A stretch of 21,215 nucleotides of DNA from Acidobacteriota bacterium. Lineage in GTDB: Bacteria > Acidobacteriota > Vicinamibacteria > Vicinamibacterales > Vicinamibacteraceae. A program made the position numbers and the translations under genes. Where the stretch lies: positions 1 to 21,215 of the forward strand of contig JAEZDP010000486.1 of the NCBI GenBank assembly GCA_023418055.1, in the 5' to 3' direction. The notes beneath the pieces were generated by a model that saw nothing but the letters and a program-made list of their open reading frames with translations, made no database searches and had not been told where the DNA came from. Positions 1 to 8,450 of the stretch are shown here, piece after piece; within the stretch, counting starts at the first letter, position 1; each line of letters begins with the position of its first letter.

Positions 1-170
1 CCGAGCGAGGCGACGGCGGACGTGAAGGCCGCTTCGTCGGTGAACAGGACGGGGGCCGCGTGCGCCGCGCTCCCGCTCCACACCGCTACCACTACGGTGG
101 CGGCGAGGTGATTGGCGAGACGGCCGAGGGTCGAGACCCCCGACCGTCGGGTCGAGTGGATGAACGTCAT
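1..170 (-). CDS. Secreted protein, N-terminal fragment (runs off left edge)
   Basis: An open frame reads leftward from an ATG at 170 for 56 codons to the window edge. Third codon positions are almost all G or C, as in real genes here. A GGAG ribosome site lies six bases before the ATG. Residues 1-38 form a signal peptide: a charged start with Arg-Arg, a hydrophobic core (LAATVVVAV) and a likely cleavage site after AHA. The mature start, APVLFTDEAAFTSAV, resembles the opening of many PEP-CTERM sorted exoproteins; this is a family impression, and the C-terminal anchor that would prove it is outside the window. The gene lies 164 bases downstream of the Gfo/Idh/MocA gene on the same strand. Function is unknown. 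Confidence 0.55.
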   Translation of the reverse strand, partial: MTFIHSTRRSGVSTLGRLANHLAATVVVAVWSGSAAHAAPVLFTDEAAFTSAVASL

Positions 171-289
171 GAGGGACTCCGTGATGAAGAGGGTGACCTG
201 CGAGATGACCTGCACGGCCGCCGGCACAGCGGCGACCAGACAGGCATTCTGCGGTGGCCAGCCCACGAAGTCCTGCAGTGGAGCTGAAA

Positions 290-305
290 CGCCCGTGAAA
301 GGGCG
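290..305 (-). terminator. Weak hairpin downstream of the oxidoreductase gene
   Basis: CGCCC and GGGCG arms (5 bp) flank a six-base loop, about 30 bases past the stop of the Gfo/Idh/MocA gene. There is no run of T after it, so this is at best a weak terminator or mRNA end. Nothing else was recognised in 171-334. Confidence 0.2.
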
Positions 306-334
306 ATGAGCCGACGGCCGGACCGGGCCTCTGG

Positions 335-1495
335 CTACGGCGCCCAGGGGATCGCGCGGCCCTCGCGCGCCGAACGGTGCGCCAGCTCCAGGATCTCCGC
401 GGCCCGCATGTTCACCGCCAGTGAGGCCAGCGGCGGCACGTCACCCGTGCCGGCCACCACCGCACGCAGGTTGTCGAGCGCGGGTCCATACGAGATGCCA
501 TCGTCCGGCGCGGCTTGCCGTGCACCGGCGTGATGGGTCTCGCGGTCACCGCGCAGCCGCTTCACCTGATACTCCTCGCGCCCGACGCTCCAGAAGGCCG
601 CCTGCTCGCCGTAGACCTCGAGATCCTTGCGGTGATACGGCCAGTTCCATGACGCCTGGATGATGCCCTGCGTTCGTGGGTACTGCACGATGATCGTCGC
701 CTCATCGTCCACGTGTCGGTAGGCGGGGTCGGTCTTCAGACGCTGGAGGACGGCCGTCACCGACACCGGTGTCTCGTCGCGCATCAGCCACGCGATGAGG
801 TTGGCGCCATAACAGCCGAAGTCCATCACCGCGCCTCCGCCGTTCTTGATCGGGTCGCTCAGCCAGCCGAAGAACTCGGGCTGCGTGCCGATCTCCTTCG
901 GTCCCGGGTGCCCGTCCATGACGACGATCTTGCGAAGGGGGCCGAGCGTGCCGTCCTCGTGTGCGAGGCGCCAGGCGGCCTGCGTGTTGGGGTACCAACT
1001 GGTCTCGAGCTGGGTCAACACCTGCACGCGATGCGTCGCGGCCAGGCGTTCGATGGCCCGAGCGTGTTCGAGGTTGACCGCGAGCGGTTTCTCGACCATC
1101 ACGTGCACGCCGCGCGGCGCACACGCCTGCACGAGCGCGAGATGATCGAAGTTGTTGGTGAAGCCGGCGACGACCTGGGGCGACGTGGCGTCGAGCATCG
1201 CCTCGACCGAGTCGAACAGGACGGACGACGCGAAGGCATGTTGTGTCGCGTACCGCTCGCGGACCGCGCGATCGGCCTCGGCGACCCCGACGATCTCCAC
1301 GCCGGGATGCCTCCCGGCCACGGTCAGGAAGCCGCGGACGTGCCCGTGCACGAGACCCGCCACGGCCACCTTCAGCGGTGTGTCGGGCTGCGCGGCACGT
1401 GTCGGAAGGGCAGCGGCGGCGACGAGCGCGGCGGTGTGGCTGAGGAAGGTACGGCGCGTGGCCGCACCCGAGGGCGCCCTGGGCGTGGTGATCAT
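335..1495 (-). CDS. Tat-exported Gfo/Idh/MocA family oxidoreductase
   Basis: This 386-residue protein belongs to the NAD(P)-dependent sugar or inositol dehydrogenase-like family. Residues 13-18 (TRRTFL) plus the following Ala-rich stretch form a twin-arginine signal with likely cleavage near residue 35, so the folded, cofactor-loaded enzyme should act outside the cytoplasm. The Rossmann motif is unusual, AVAGLVHGHV (44-53), with His residues inside the glycine loop. The family hallmark EKP lies at 135-137, and GGGAVMDFGCYGANL marks the substrate-side domain. Substrate cannot be read from the sequence. The gene follows ilvC on the same strand after 136 bases and has its own candidate promoter, so it is probably not part of the ilv unit. 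No Shine-Dalgarno site is visible before the ATG. Confidence 0.88.
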   Translation of the reverse strand: MITTPRAPSGAATRRTFLSHTAALVAAAALPTRAAQPDTPLKVAVAGLVHGHVRGFLTVAGRHPGVEIVGVAEADRAVRERYATQHAFASSVLFDSVEAMLDATSPQVVAGFTNNFDHLALVQACAPRGVHVMVEKPLAVNLEHARAIERLAATHRVQVLTQLETSWYPNTQAAWRLAHEDGTLGPLRKIVVMDGHPGPKEIGTQPEFFGWLSDPIKNGGGAVMDFGCYGANLIAWLMRDETPVSVTAVLQRLKTDPAYRHVDDEATIIVQYPRTQGIIQASWNWPYHRKDLEVYGEQAAFWSVGREEYQVKRLRGDRETHHAGARQAAPDDGISYGPALDNLRAVVAGTGDVPPLASLAVNMRAAEILELAHRSAREGRAIPWAP

Positions 1496-1505
1496 CGTGC
1501 GGTCA

Positions 1506-1514
1506 CGTATACCA
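1506..1514 (-). promoter_or_regulatory. Candidate extended -10 promoter giving a nearly leaderless mRNA
   Basis: On the minus strand TGG-TATACG (extended -10 form TGnTATAnn) ends ten bases before the ATG at 1495. Transcription would begin about four or five bases before the start codon, which fits the lack of a ribosome-binding site. No -35 hexamer was found at the usual distance. Confidence 0.35.
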
Positions 1515-1561
1515 GAAGTCCCGGGGCCGCGCGATGCCCGTGGTGGGCCCGCAAAGACAAC

Positions 1562-1587
1562 GGGCGCGACATTCGCATGCCGCGCCC
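1562..1587 (-). terminator. Hairpin after ilvC, possible end of the ilv transcript
   Basis: Perfect 7-bp arms GGGCGCG (1562-1568) and CGCGCCC (1581-1587) enclose a 12-base loop, 44 bases past the ilvC stop. On the minus strand the stem is followed by a mixed stretch with only a short T run, so intrinsic termination is possible but unproven. Confidence 0.35.
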
Positions 1588-1631
1588 TGTGATGTGCACC
1601 CAGTGGTACGCCGATCCGGCGTGCCGCCAGA

Positions 1632-2669
1632 TCAGGAGGTGACCGGTGCGCCCTGCTCCTCGGGCTTGTGCGTGACCGGGTTGAGGAATGGCATCATCGC
1701 GCGCAACTGCGCGCCCACTTCCTCGAGCTGCTGGTTCTGTTCGGCCTGGCGGATGGCGTTGAACTTCGGGCGTCCCTGCTTGTTCTCCTCGATCCAGGCC
1801 TTGGCGAACGTGCCGTCCTGAATTTCGGCCAGCAGCTGCTTCATCGCCTTGCGCGTCTCGTCGGTGACGATGCGCGGGCCGGCCACGTAGTCGCCGTGTT
1901 CGGCCGTGTCGCTGACCGAGTAGCGCATGTAGTTGAGGCCGCCGCGATACATCAGATCGACGATGAGCTTCAGCTCGTGCAGGCACTCGAAGTACGCGAC
2001 TTCAGGCTGGTACCCCGCTTCGACGAGCGTCTCGAAGCCGGCCTTGACCAGCGCGCTGGCACCGCCGCAGAGCACGGCCTGTTCGCCGAAGAGGTCCGTC
2101 TCGGTTTCCTCGGTGAACGTGGTCTCGATGACGCCAGCGCGTGTCACGCCGATGCCCTTGGCATACGACATCGTCAGCGCGCGCGCATGTCCCGTGGCGT
2201 CCTGATGGATGGCCACCAGACCGGGCACGCCGCCGCCCTCGACGAACACCTCGCGCACCCGGTGTCCCGGCGACTTGGGCGCCACCATCGTCACGTCGAT
2301 GTCGGCTGGCGGGACGATCGCGTTGTAGCGGATGTTGAAGCCGTGCGCGAACATCAGCATCTTGCCCGCCGTGAGGTGAGGGGCGATGTGCTTGTCGTAG
2401 ATGTCGGCCTGCGCCGTGTCGGGCGCCAGCAGCATGATGACGTCGGCTTCCTTGGCGGCGTCGGCCACGCTGACGACACGCACGCCGGCATTCTCGGCCT
2501 TGGCTGCCGACTTGCTGCCGGGGCGCAGGCCGATGCGGACGTCCACGCCGCTGTCCTTCAGGTTCAACGCGTGCGCATGGCCCTGCGAGCCGTAGCCGAT
2601 GATGGCGACCTTCTTCGCTTGAATCAGCGAGAGGTCGGCATCGTTGTCGTAGAAGATTCGTGCTGCCAT
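1632..2669 (-). CDS. ilvC: Ketol-acid reductoisomerase, class I
   Basis: IlvC converts 2-acetolactate (or 2-aceto-2-hydroxybutyrate) to the dihydroxy acid using NAD(P)H and magnesium, the second common step to valine, leucine and isoleucine. The 345-residue length is that of the short class I enzymes. Residues 25-33 (GYGSQGHAH) are the dinucleotide loop. His109 and Lys131 lie at the catalytic positions. Asp192/Glu196 (TDLFGEQAVL) and Glu228/Glu232 (ECLHELK) are the magnesium ligands. The frame stays open 41 codons upstream, but the family-typical start MAARIFYDNDADL fixes the ATG at 2669; a GGAG lies 12 bases before it, rather far. It is last in the pheA-ilvD-ilvB-ilvN-ilvC order, 88 bases after ilvN, and that gap contains heptamer repeats. 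Confidence 0.97.
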   Translation of the reverse strand: MAARIFYDNDADLSLIQAKKVAIIGYGSQGHAHALNLKDSGVDVRIGLRPGSKSAAKAENAGVRVVSVADAAKEADVIMLLAPDTAQADIYDKHIAPHLTAGKMLMFAHGFNIRYNAIVPPADIDVTMVAPKSPGHRVREVFVEGGGVPGLVAIHQDATGHARALTMSYAKGIGVTRAGVIETTFTEETETDLFGEQAVLCGGASALVKAGFETLVEAGYQPEVAYFECLHELKLIVDLMYRGGLNYMRYSVSDTAEHGDYVAGPRIVTDETRKAMKQLLAEIQDGTFAKAWIEENKQGRPKFNAIRQAEQNQQLEEVGAQLRAMMPFLNPVTHKPEEQGAPVTS

Positions 2670-2721
2670 GGGTGTGAACGACTCCGTGTGTGGGAAGTGG
2701 GGTGCAGTCCCCGGTACACCG

Positions 2722-2756
2722 CCGTAGACCGAGGACTGTAGACCGTGGACCGCTGT
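2722..2756. repeat. Heptamer tandem repeat between ilvN and ilvC
   Basis: Five 7-base units stand head to tail on the plus strand: CCGTAGA, CCGAGGA, CTGTAGA, CCGTGGA, CCGCTGT. The array begins two bases beyond the ilvN stop codon. The CCGTAGA and CCGTGGA units recur exactly in the array after era (15397-15464) and, reversed, at 15331-15358, so this is a dispersed motif. Confidence 0.7.
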
Positions 2757-2757
2757 C

Positions 2758-3305
2758 TCAGACCGAATGCGAGAGGACGTCTTCGGCGGCATCGGCCGCC
2801 ACGTCCTCGTGGTCCGTCGGGATGGTACTCCCGGTGTCGGTGCCGCGCAGCATCGCGAGGCGTCCGGTGCGGGCGAGTTCCAGCAGGCCGTACGGGCTCA
2901 GCACCTCGATGAGGCTCTCGACCTTGTCCTGGTTGCCGGTGATCTCGACCACGAGCGACTCGGGCGACACATCGACGATGCGGGCGCGGTAGACCTGCGC
3001 GAGCTGGAAGATCTGCGCGCGGGTCTCGGGGGTCGTGGCGACCTTCATGATCGCCAGCTCCCGGAAGATCGCGGGGCGGCGCGTGACGTTGTCCACGCGC
3101 AGCACCTCAATCAGCTTGTACAGATTCGCCTCGACCCGGCGCGCGCCGAACTCGTCGGCTTCGACGTCGATGGTCATCCGCGACACGCCCGGCGTCTCGG
3201 TGTGCCCGACCGTCAGCGAGCTGATGTTGAAGCCGCGGCGGCGGATGAGCGAGCCCACCCGTGTGAGCACGCCCGGTTGATCTTCGACGAGCACCACGAA
3301 GGTGT

Positions 3306-3309
<4 letters not shown>
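2758..3309 (-). CDS. ilvN: Acetolactate synthase small (regulatory) subunit
   Basis: This subunit activates the IlvB catalytic subunit and normally confers feedback inhibition by valine. Residues 2-76 are an ACT domain (FVVLVEDQPGVLTRVGSLIRR, then NISSL and the TIDVE strand). Residues 80-157 are the C-terminal ALS_ss domain, ending in ARTGRLAMLRG. The protein has 183 residues against about 160 in many relatives; the extra 26 residues form an acidic tail. The start at 3309 is set by the ACT domain opening MNTFVVLVEDQPGVL and a GGAG seven bases upstream. Its ATG overlaps the ilvB TGA (ATGA, 3306-3309), so translation is probably coupled and the two subunits made in balance. Confidence 0.96.
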
Positions 3310-5015
<1,706 letters not shown>

Positions 5016-5049
5016 ATGTATGCCTTCTCGTCTGCCGTTCTACCCATTC

Positions 5050-5107
5050 CCGCGTCTCGGCCAGACGCGGCTACCTCATTGCTGTTCCGCGACTCGGAGA
5101 GACGCGG
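5050..5107. repeat. Twin palindromes with interchangeable arms, ilvD-ilvB gap
   Basis: Palindrome A (5050-5070) has perfect 8-bp arms CCGCGTCT and AGACGCGG around the loop CGGCC. Palindrome B (5087-5107) has arms CCGCG/CGCGG and CTC/GAG with one symmetric mismatch around a three-base loop. The inner arm of A and the outer arm of B also match: CCCGCGTCTC (5049-5058) is the exact reverse complement of 5099-5108 (10 bp). The two folds are mutually exclusive. The pair looks like a REP-type element or an attenuation device. Confidence 0.65.
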
Positions 5108-5127
5108 GCTATCTTTCCGGTCCGCGA

Positions 5128-6858
5128 TCATCTCGGCACGGCTTCGGGCACCGTGGGGGCCGGCACCTCGACTTCCGCGCCCGCCCTCGTGATGGCGCCT
5201 TCGGCGGCCGACGACACGAGATAGGCGTACTTGGCCAGCACGCCCGTCGTGTAGCGCGGCGTCGGCGGCACGTACTCGGTCAGGCGTGCCGCGATCTCGG
5301 CGTCCGACAACGCGACGTCCAGCCGCCGCCCCGTCAGGTCGAAGGTAACGATGTCGCCGTCGCGGACCGCGGCGATCGGACCGCCGGCGACGGCTTCCGG
5401 CGCCACGTGCCCGGCCATGAGGCCGCGGGTCGCGCCTGAGAAGCGGCCATCGGTCAGCAGCGCCACCGAGTCTCCGAGTCCGGCACCCATGATGGCCGCC
5501 GTCACGCCGAGCATCTCGCGCATCCCCGGGCCGCCGCGCGGGCCTTCGTTGCGGATGACGACGACGTCGCCGGCCTGAATCTTCCCGCTCTGCACCGCCG
5601 CAAACGCGTGCTCTTCCGACTCGAACACGCGCGCCGGCCCACGATGGCCGGCCTGGCCCGCGCCGGAGACCTTCACCACGCAGCCGGCCGGCGCCAGATT
5701 GCCCTTGAGGATGACGAGACCGCCCGTCGGCTTCACCGGTTGCGCCAGGGGACGGATGACGTCCTGTCCCGGGCGCTCCTGTGCGTCGGCGGCTTCCTGG
5801 TCCAGGGTCCGGCCGGTGACGGTCGGCGCCGTTCCATCCACCAACCCGCCGTCGATGAGGCGCCGAGCCAGCACGCGTGCGCCTCCGGCGAGATGCAGGT
5901 CGGTGGCCACGTAGCGGCCCGCCGGCTTGAGGTCGGCCAGCACGGGCGTGCGTTCGCTCACCGGGTTGAAGTCGTCGATGTCGAGCGGCAATCCTGCTTC
6001 GCGCGCAATCGCCAGCAGATGCAGCACGGCGTTGGTGGACCCGCCGGTGGCCGCGACGGCCGCAATGGCATTGTCCACGGCCGTCCGGGTGAGCAGATCG
6101 CGCGGCCGCACGTTGCGCTGCAGCAGGTCCATCACCAGCGCGCCGGCAGCCTCGGCCGAGGCGTCCTTCTCGGTGAGCATCGCCGGGATGCTGGCGCTGC
6201 CGAGCGGCGTGATCCCGAGGAACTCACCGACCATCGCCATCGTGTTGGCCGTGAACTGGCCCCCGCACGCCCCTGCGCCCGGGCAGGCGTGGTCTTCGAT
6301 CGTCTTGAGCTGCAGGGCCGTGATGCGTCCGGCACCGTGCGCGCCAATCGCCTCGAACACATCCTGGACGGTGAGGTCGCGGTGGTCGGCATGGCCAGGC
6401 GAGATGGAGCCGCCATAGAACACCAGGCCCGGGATGTTGAGCCGCGCCAGCGCCATCATGGTGCCGGGAATCGTCTTGTCGCAGCCGCACAACATGACGA
6501 TGGCGTCGAGATGGTGGCCAAAGGCGACGAGTTCGATCGAGTCGGCAATCACCTCGCGGCTGACGAGGGAGGCGCGCATGCCCTCGGCGCCCATCGTGAT
6601 CCCGTCGGACACGGCGACCGTGTTGAACTCCATCGGCGTGCCACCCGCGCGGCGGATGCCGGCCTTGACGTGTTCGGCAAGCCGACGCAGGTGGAAGTTG
6701 CACGGGCCGATCTCGGTCCAGGTGTTGGCAATGCCCACCAGCGGACGCGACAGTGCCTCATCGTCGAACCCCACGGCCTTGAACATGGCGCGCGCGGCGG
6801 CGCGGCTCGGGCCTTCGGTCAGTTCGGTGCTGCGGTGTTTCAGTGGGTTGCTGCTCAT
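5128..6858 (-). CDS. ilvD: Dihydroxy-acid dehydratase
   Basis: IlvD dehydrates 2,3-dihydroxy-isovalerate and the methylvalerate analogue to the 2-oxo acids, the third common branched-chain step, using an iron-sulfur cluster. The 576-residue product has the expected cluster cysteines: Cys53 in GPCNFH, Cys124/Cys126 in CGCDKT and Cys198 in GAGACGGQFTANTM. Lys128 follows in CDKT, and LLTDGRFSGATRG lies near the C-terminus. The ATG at 6858 was preferred to an upstream in-frame start because MSSNPLKHRSTELTEG is the family opening and GGAG stands seven bases before it. The ATG overlaps the pheA TGA by four bases (6855-6858), which implies one transcript with pheA. Confidence 0.96.
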   Translation of the reverse strand: MSSNPLKHRSTELTEGPSRAAARAMFKAVGFDDEALSRPLVGIANTWTEIGPCNFHLRRLAEHVKAGIRRAGGTPMEFNTVAVSDGITMGAEGMRASLVSREVIADSIELVAFGHHLDAIVMLCGCDKTIPGTMMALARLNIPGLVFYGGSISPGHADHRDLTVQDVFEAIGAHGAGRITALQLKTIEDHACPGAGACGGQFTANTMAMVGEFLGITPLGSASIPAMLTEKDASAEAAGALVMDLLQRNVRPRDLLTRTAVDNAIAAVAATGGSTNAVLHLLAIAREAGLPLDIDDFNPVSERTPVLADLKPAGRYVATDLHLAGGARVLARRLIDGGLVDGTAPTVTGRTLDQEAADAQERPGQDVIRPLAQPVKPTGGLVILKGNLAPAGCVVKVSGAGQAGHRGPARVFESEEHAFAAVQSGKIQAGDVVVIRNEGPRGGPGMREMLGVTAAIMGAGLGDSVALLTDGRFSGATRGLMAGHVAPEAVAGGPIAAVRDGDIVTFDLTGRRLDVALSDAEIAARLTEYVPPTPRYTTGVLAKYAYLVSSAAEGAITRAGAEVEVPAPTVPEAVPR

Positions 6859-7724
6859 GCACGATCTCCCGCGGAGGCGGCGGCGACGGGTGTGGCCGCC
6901 CGCCGGCTCAGCGACGACGGGTAGGACCCCAGCACGCGCAGCATCGGCGCGAATTCGCCGAGGTGCGCGAGGGCGCGGCTGCACGAGACTTCCTGCAGGC
7001 CGACGCGCAGGTCCACGTAGAAGAGGTATTCCCAGGGGCGTCCGGGCATCGGGCGCGACTCGAGTTTGGTCAGGTCGATGCCCCGCAGGGCAAACACGCT
7101 CAGCGCCTTGAAAAGCGCGCCGGGCTCGTTGGGCAGCGAGAAGACGATGGTCGTCTTGTTGGCGCGCGCATCGGGCGCCGCGGCCCCCGCCGGTCCGACG
7201 ACGAGGAAACGCGTGATGTTGTCGGCAAAGTCCTGGATGCCGGTTTGCAGCACCTGCAGCCCGAAGACGTCGGCGGCTCGCGCGGAGGCGATGGCCGCCG
7301 CGTCGGTGAGCTGGCGGTCCTTGAGGAGCTTCGCGCTGCCGGCCGTGTCGTAGGTGGCCACCACCTCGACGCCCGGCAGGCCGCGCAGGAAGCGGTCACA
7401 CTGCGCCAGTGCCTGCGGGTGCGAGTAGATCTGCCGGACGTCGCTCAAAGCCACGCCAGGCAACGCCAGCAGGCTGTGCACCACGTCCAGTTCGACATCG
7501 CCGAGAATGGTCAGATCGTGCTCGCGCAACAGGTCGTAGTTGCGATGAATCGTGCCCCCGATGGAGTTCTCGATGGGGAGGACGCCGAGGGCCGCCCCGC
7601 CGGCCTCCACCACGCGGAACACCTCGTCGAAGCTGGGGCACGGCAGCGCTTCTGCGTCCGGCGCGTAACTGAGGGTGGCCGCCTCGCTGTAGGCGCCCCG
7701 CTCGCCCTGGAAGGCAACGATCAC
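6855..7724 (-). CDS. pheA: Prephenate dehydratase, monofunctional
   Basis: PheA converts prephenate to phenylpyruvate, the committed step to phenylalanine. The catalytic domain spans about residues 1-178: FQGERGAYSE, GVLPIENSIGGT, SHPQALAQC, TYDTAGSAK and the catalytic TRF at 171-173. An ACT regulatory domain follows (about 190-268) with PGAL (201-204) and ESRP (222-225), which in relatives bind phenylalanine for feedback control. There is no chorismate mutase domain. The start is GTG at 7724, because the family sequence begins at once (IVAFQGERGAYSE). No good ribosome site precedes it, but a three-codon ORF (ATG AAC GGG TGA, 7732-7721) overlaps it. It is the first gene of the pheA-ilvDBNC cluster. 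Confidence 0.95.
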   Translation of the reverse strand: MIVAFQGERGAYSEAATLSYAPDAEALPCPSFDEVFRVVEAGGAALGVLPIENSIGGTIHRNYDLLREHDLTILGDVELDVVHSLLALPGVALSDVRQIYSHPQALAQCDRFLRGLPGVEVVATYDTAGSAKLLKDRQLTDAAAIASARAADVFGLQVLQTGIQDFADNITRFLVVGPAGAAAPDARANKTTIVFSLPNEPGALFKALSVFALRGIDLTKLESRPMPGRPWEYLFYVDLRVGLQEVSCSRALAHLGEFAPMLRVLGSYPSSLSRRAATPVAAASAGDRA

Positions 7725-7732
7725 CCGTTCAT
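7721..7732 (-). other. Minimal upstream ORF overlapping the pheA start
   Basis: ATG AAC GGG TGA reads on the minus strand; its stop shares bases with the pheA GTG (GGGTGATC). The two are in different frames. Ribosomes ending here could restart at GTG. No Shine-Dalgarno site precedes the ATG, so whether it is used is uncertain. Confidence 0.3.
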
Positions 7733-7760
7733 GCTGCGCGCGCGCAATGGGTAAGTCAAG

Positions 7761-7766
7761 ATTATA
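7761..7766 (-). promoter_or_regulatory. Candidate -10 box for the pheA-ilvDBNC transcript
   Basis: A perfect TATAAT on the minus strand lies in the only AT-rich patch of this region, 36 bases before the pheA GTG; transcription would start near 7754. No -35 consensus is seen at 16-18 bases. That position is instead occupied by the TTAG/CTAA palindrome cluster. Confidence 0.5.
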
Positions 7767-7770
7767 TTCT

Positions 7771-7795
7771 TTAGCCTAACATTAGTGCGTCTAAT
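7771..7795. promoter_or_regulatory. TTAG/CTAA palindrome cluster, probable operator
   Basis: Two adjacent inverted repeats are built from one half-site: TTAG-C-CTAA (7771-7779) and ATTAG-TGCGT-CTAAT (7781-7795). They cover the -35 zone of the candidate pheA promoter, a classic place for a repressor or activator. The cognate regulator cannot be named; no regulator gene is in the window. Confidence 0.45.
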
Positions 7796-7830
7796 GAAGA
7801 CGCGAGCGCGCGGCCGGACCGGGGGGAGCA

Positions 7831-7883
7831 TCACGCGGAGGGCGCGGAGTCGCCGGAGAGGACGCTCACGCGGAGGGCGCGGA
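7831..7883. repeat. 18-bp direct repeat within a period-9 purine-rich array
   Basis: TCACGCGGAGGGCGCGGA occurs identically at 7831-7848 and 7866-7883. Inside and between the copies GGAG recurs at about nine-base steps (GGAGGGCGC, GGAGTCGCC, GGAGAGGAC). The array fills most of the gap between the pheA promoter area and the promoter of the next gene. Confidence 0.7.
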
Positions 7884-7916
7884 CACGGGGGCCGCGGGAC
7901 GCCAGCCGCCGCCCTG

Positions 7917-7922
7917 TATAAT
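7917..7922 (+). promoter_or_regulatory. Candidate -10 box, nearly leaderless start
   Basis: A perfect TATAAT ends nine bases before the ATG at 7932, so transcription would begin about two bases before the start codon. No -35 consensus and no Shine-Dalgarno site is present. This is likely the promoter of the carbonic anhydrase-hisS unit. Confidence 0.5.
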
Positions 7923-7931
7923 GCCCCGTTC

Positions 7932-8450
7932 ATGATTCGTCCGCACCGTGGGCGCTGGCCCGTGATTCATCCGACGGCCTTCGTCGACCAGAGCGCGCAG
8001 GTGATTGGCGACGTCACGGTGGGGGAGACCTCCAGTGTGTGGATGAACGTCGTCGTGCGCGGGGACGTCCACCAGATCCGCATCGGCGCTCGCACCAACA
8101 TCCAGGACGGCACCATCGTCCACGTCATGCGCGACACGCACGCCACGCACATCGGCGACGAGGTGACCATCGGGCATGGGGCGCTCATCCATGGATGCAC
8201 CATCGCGTCGCGCTGTCTCATCGGGATGGGCGCGATCCTGCTCAATGGGGCGACCATCGGCAGCGACTGCATCGTGGCGGCCGGCACCCTCGTCCCCGAA
8301 CGCATGATCGTGCCGCCCCGGTCGCTCGTGATGGGCAGTCCGGGCCGGGTGCGTCGCACGCTGAGCGACGCCGAGGTCGCCTCGATTCTCGACTACGCCG
8401 AGCGATACGTGGGCTATCGGCTCGACTACATGGAGCCCACGCAAGCCTGA
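7932..8450 (+). CDS. Gamma-carbonic anhydrase family hexapeptide protein
   Basis: This 172-residue left-handed beta-helix protein belongs to the gamma-carbonic anhydrase-like group (YrdA/PaaY/CaiE relatives). Hexapeptide repeats run from about residue 12 to 140. The metal ligands are present: His64 (TIVHV), His82 and His87 (GHGALIHGC), with the family Arg43, Asp45, Gln58 and Asp59 (RGDV and NIQDGT). A zinc- or iron-dependent trimer is therefore expected. Many relatives have weak or no proven CO2 hydration activity, so the true reaction is open. An in-frame start 49 codons upstream was rejected: it would translate the purine repeat and the TATAAT box into an Arg-rich stretch unlike the family. 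The stop overlaps the hisS ATG (TGATG). Confidence 0.9.
   Translation: MIRPHRGRWPVIHPTAFVDQSAQVIGDVTVGETSSVWMNVVVRGDVHQIRIGARTNIQDGTIVHVMRDTHATHIGDEVTIGHGALIHGCTIASRCLIGMGAILLNGATIGSDCIVAAGTLVPERMIVPPRSLVMGSPGRVRRTLSDAEVASILDYAERYVGYRLDYMEPTQA

Noticed and set aside
60..309. Two plus-strand frames of 65 and 75 codons at the left edge
   Set aside because: They are antisense to the signal-peptide gene or low-information Arg-rich sequence without a ribosome site.
7785..7931. Upstream in-frame extension of the carbonic anhydrase gene
   Set aside because: It would translate the TTAG operator, the purine repeat and the TATAAT box; the family sequence begins at the ATG at 7932.
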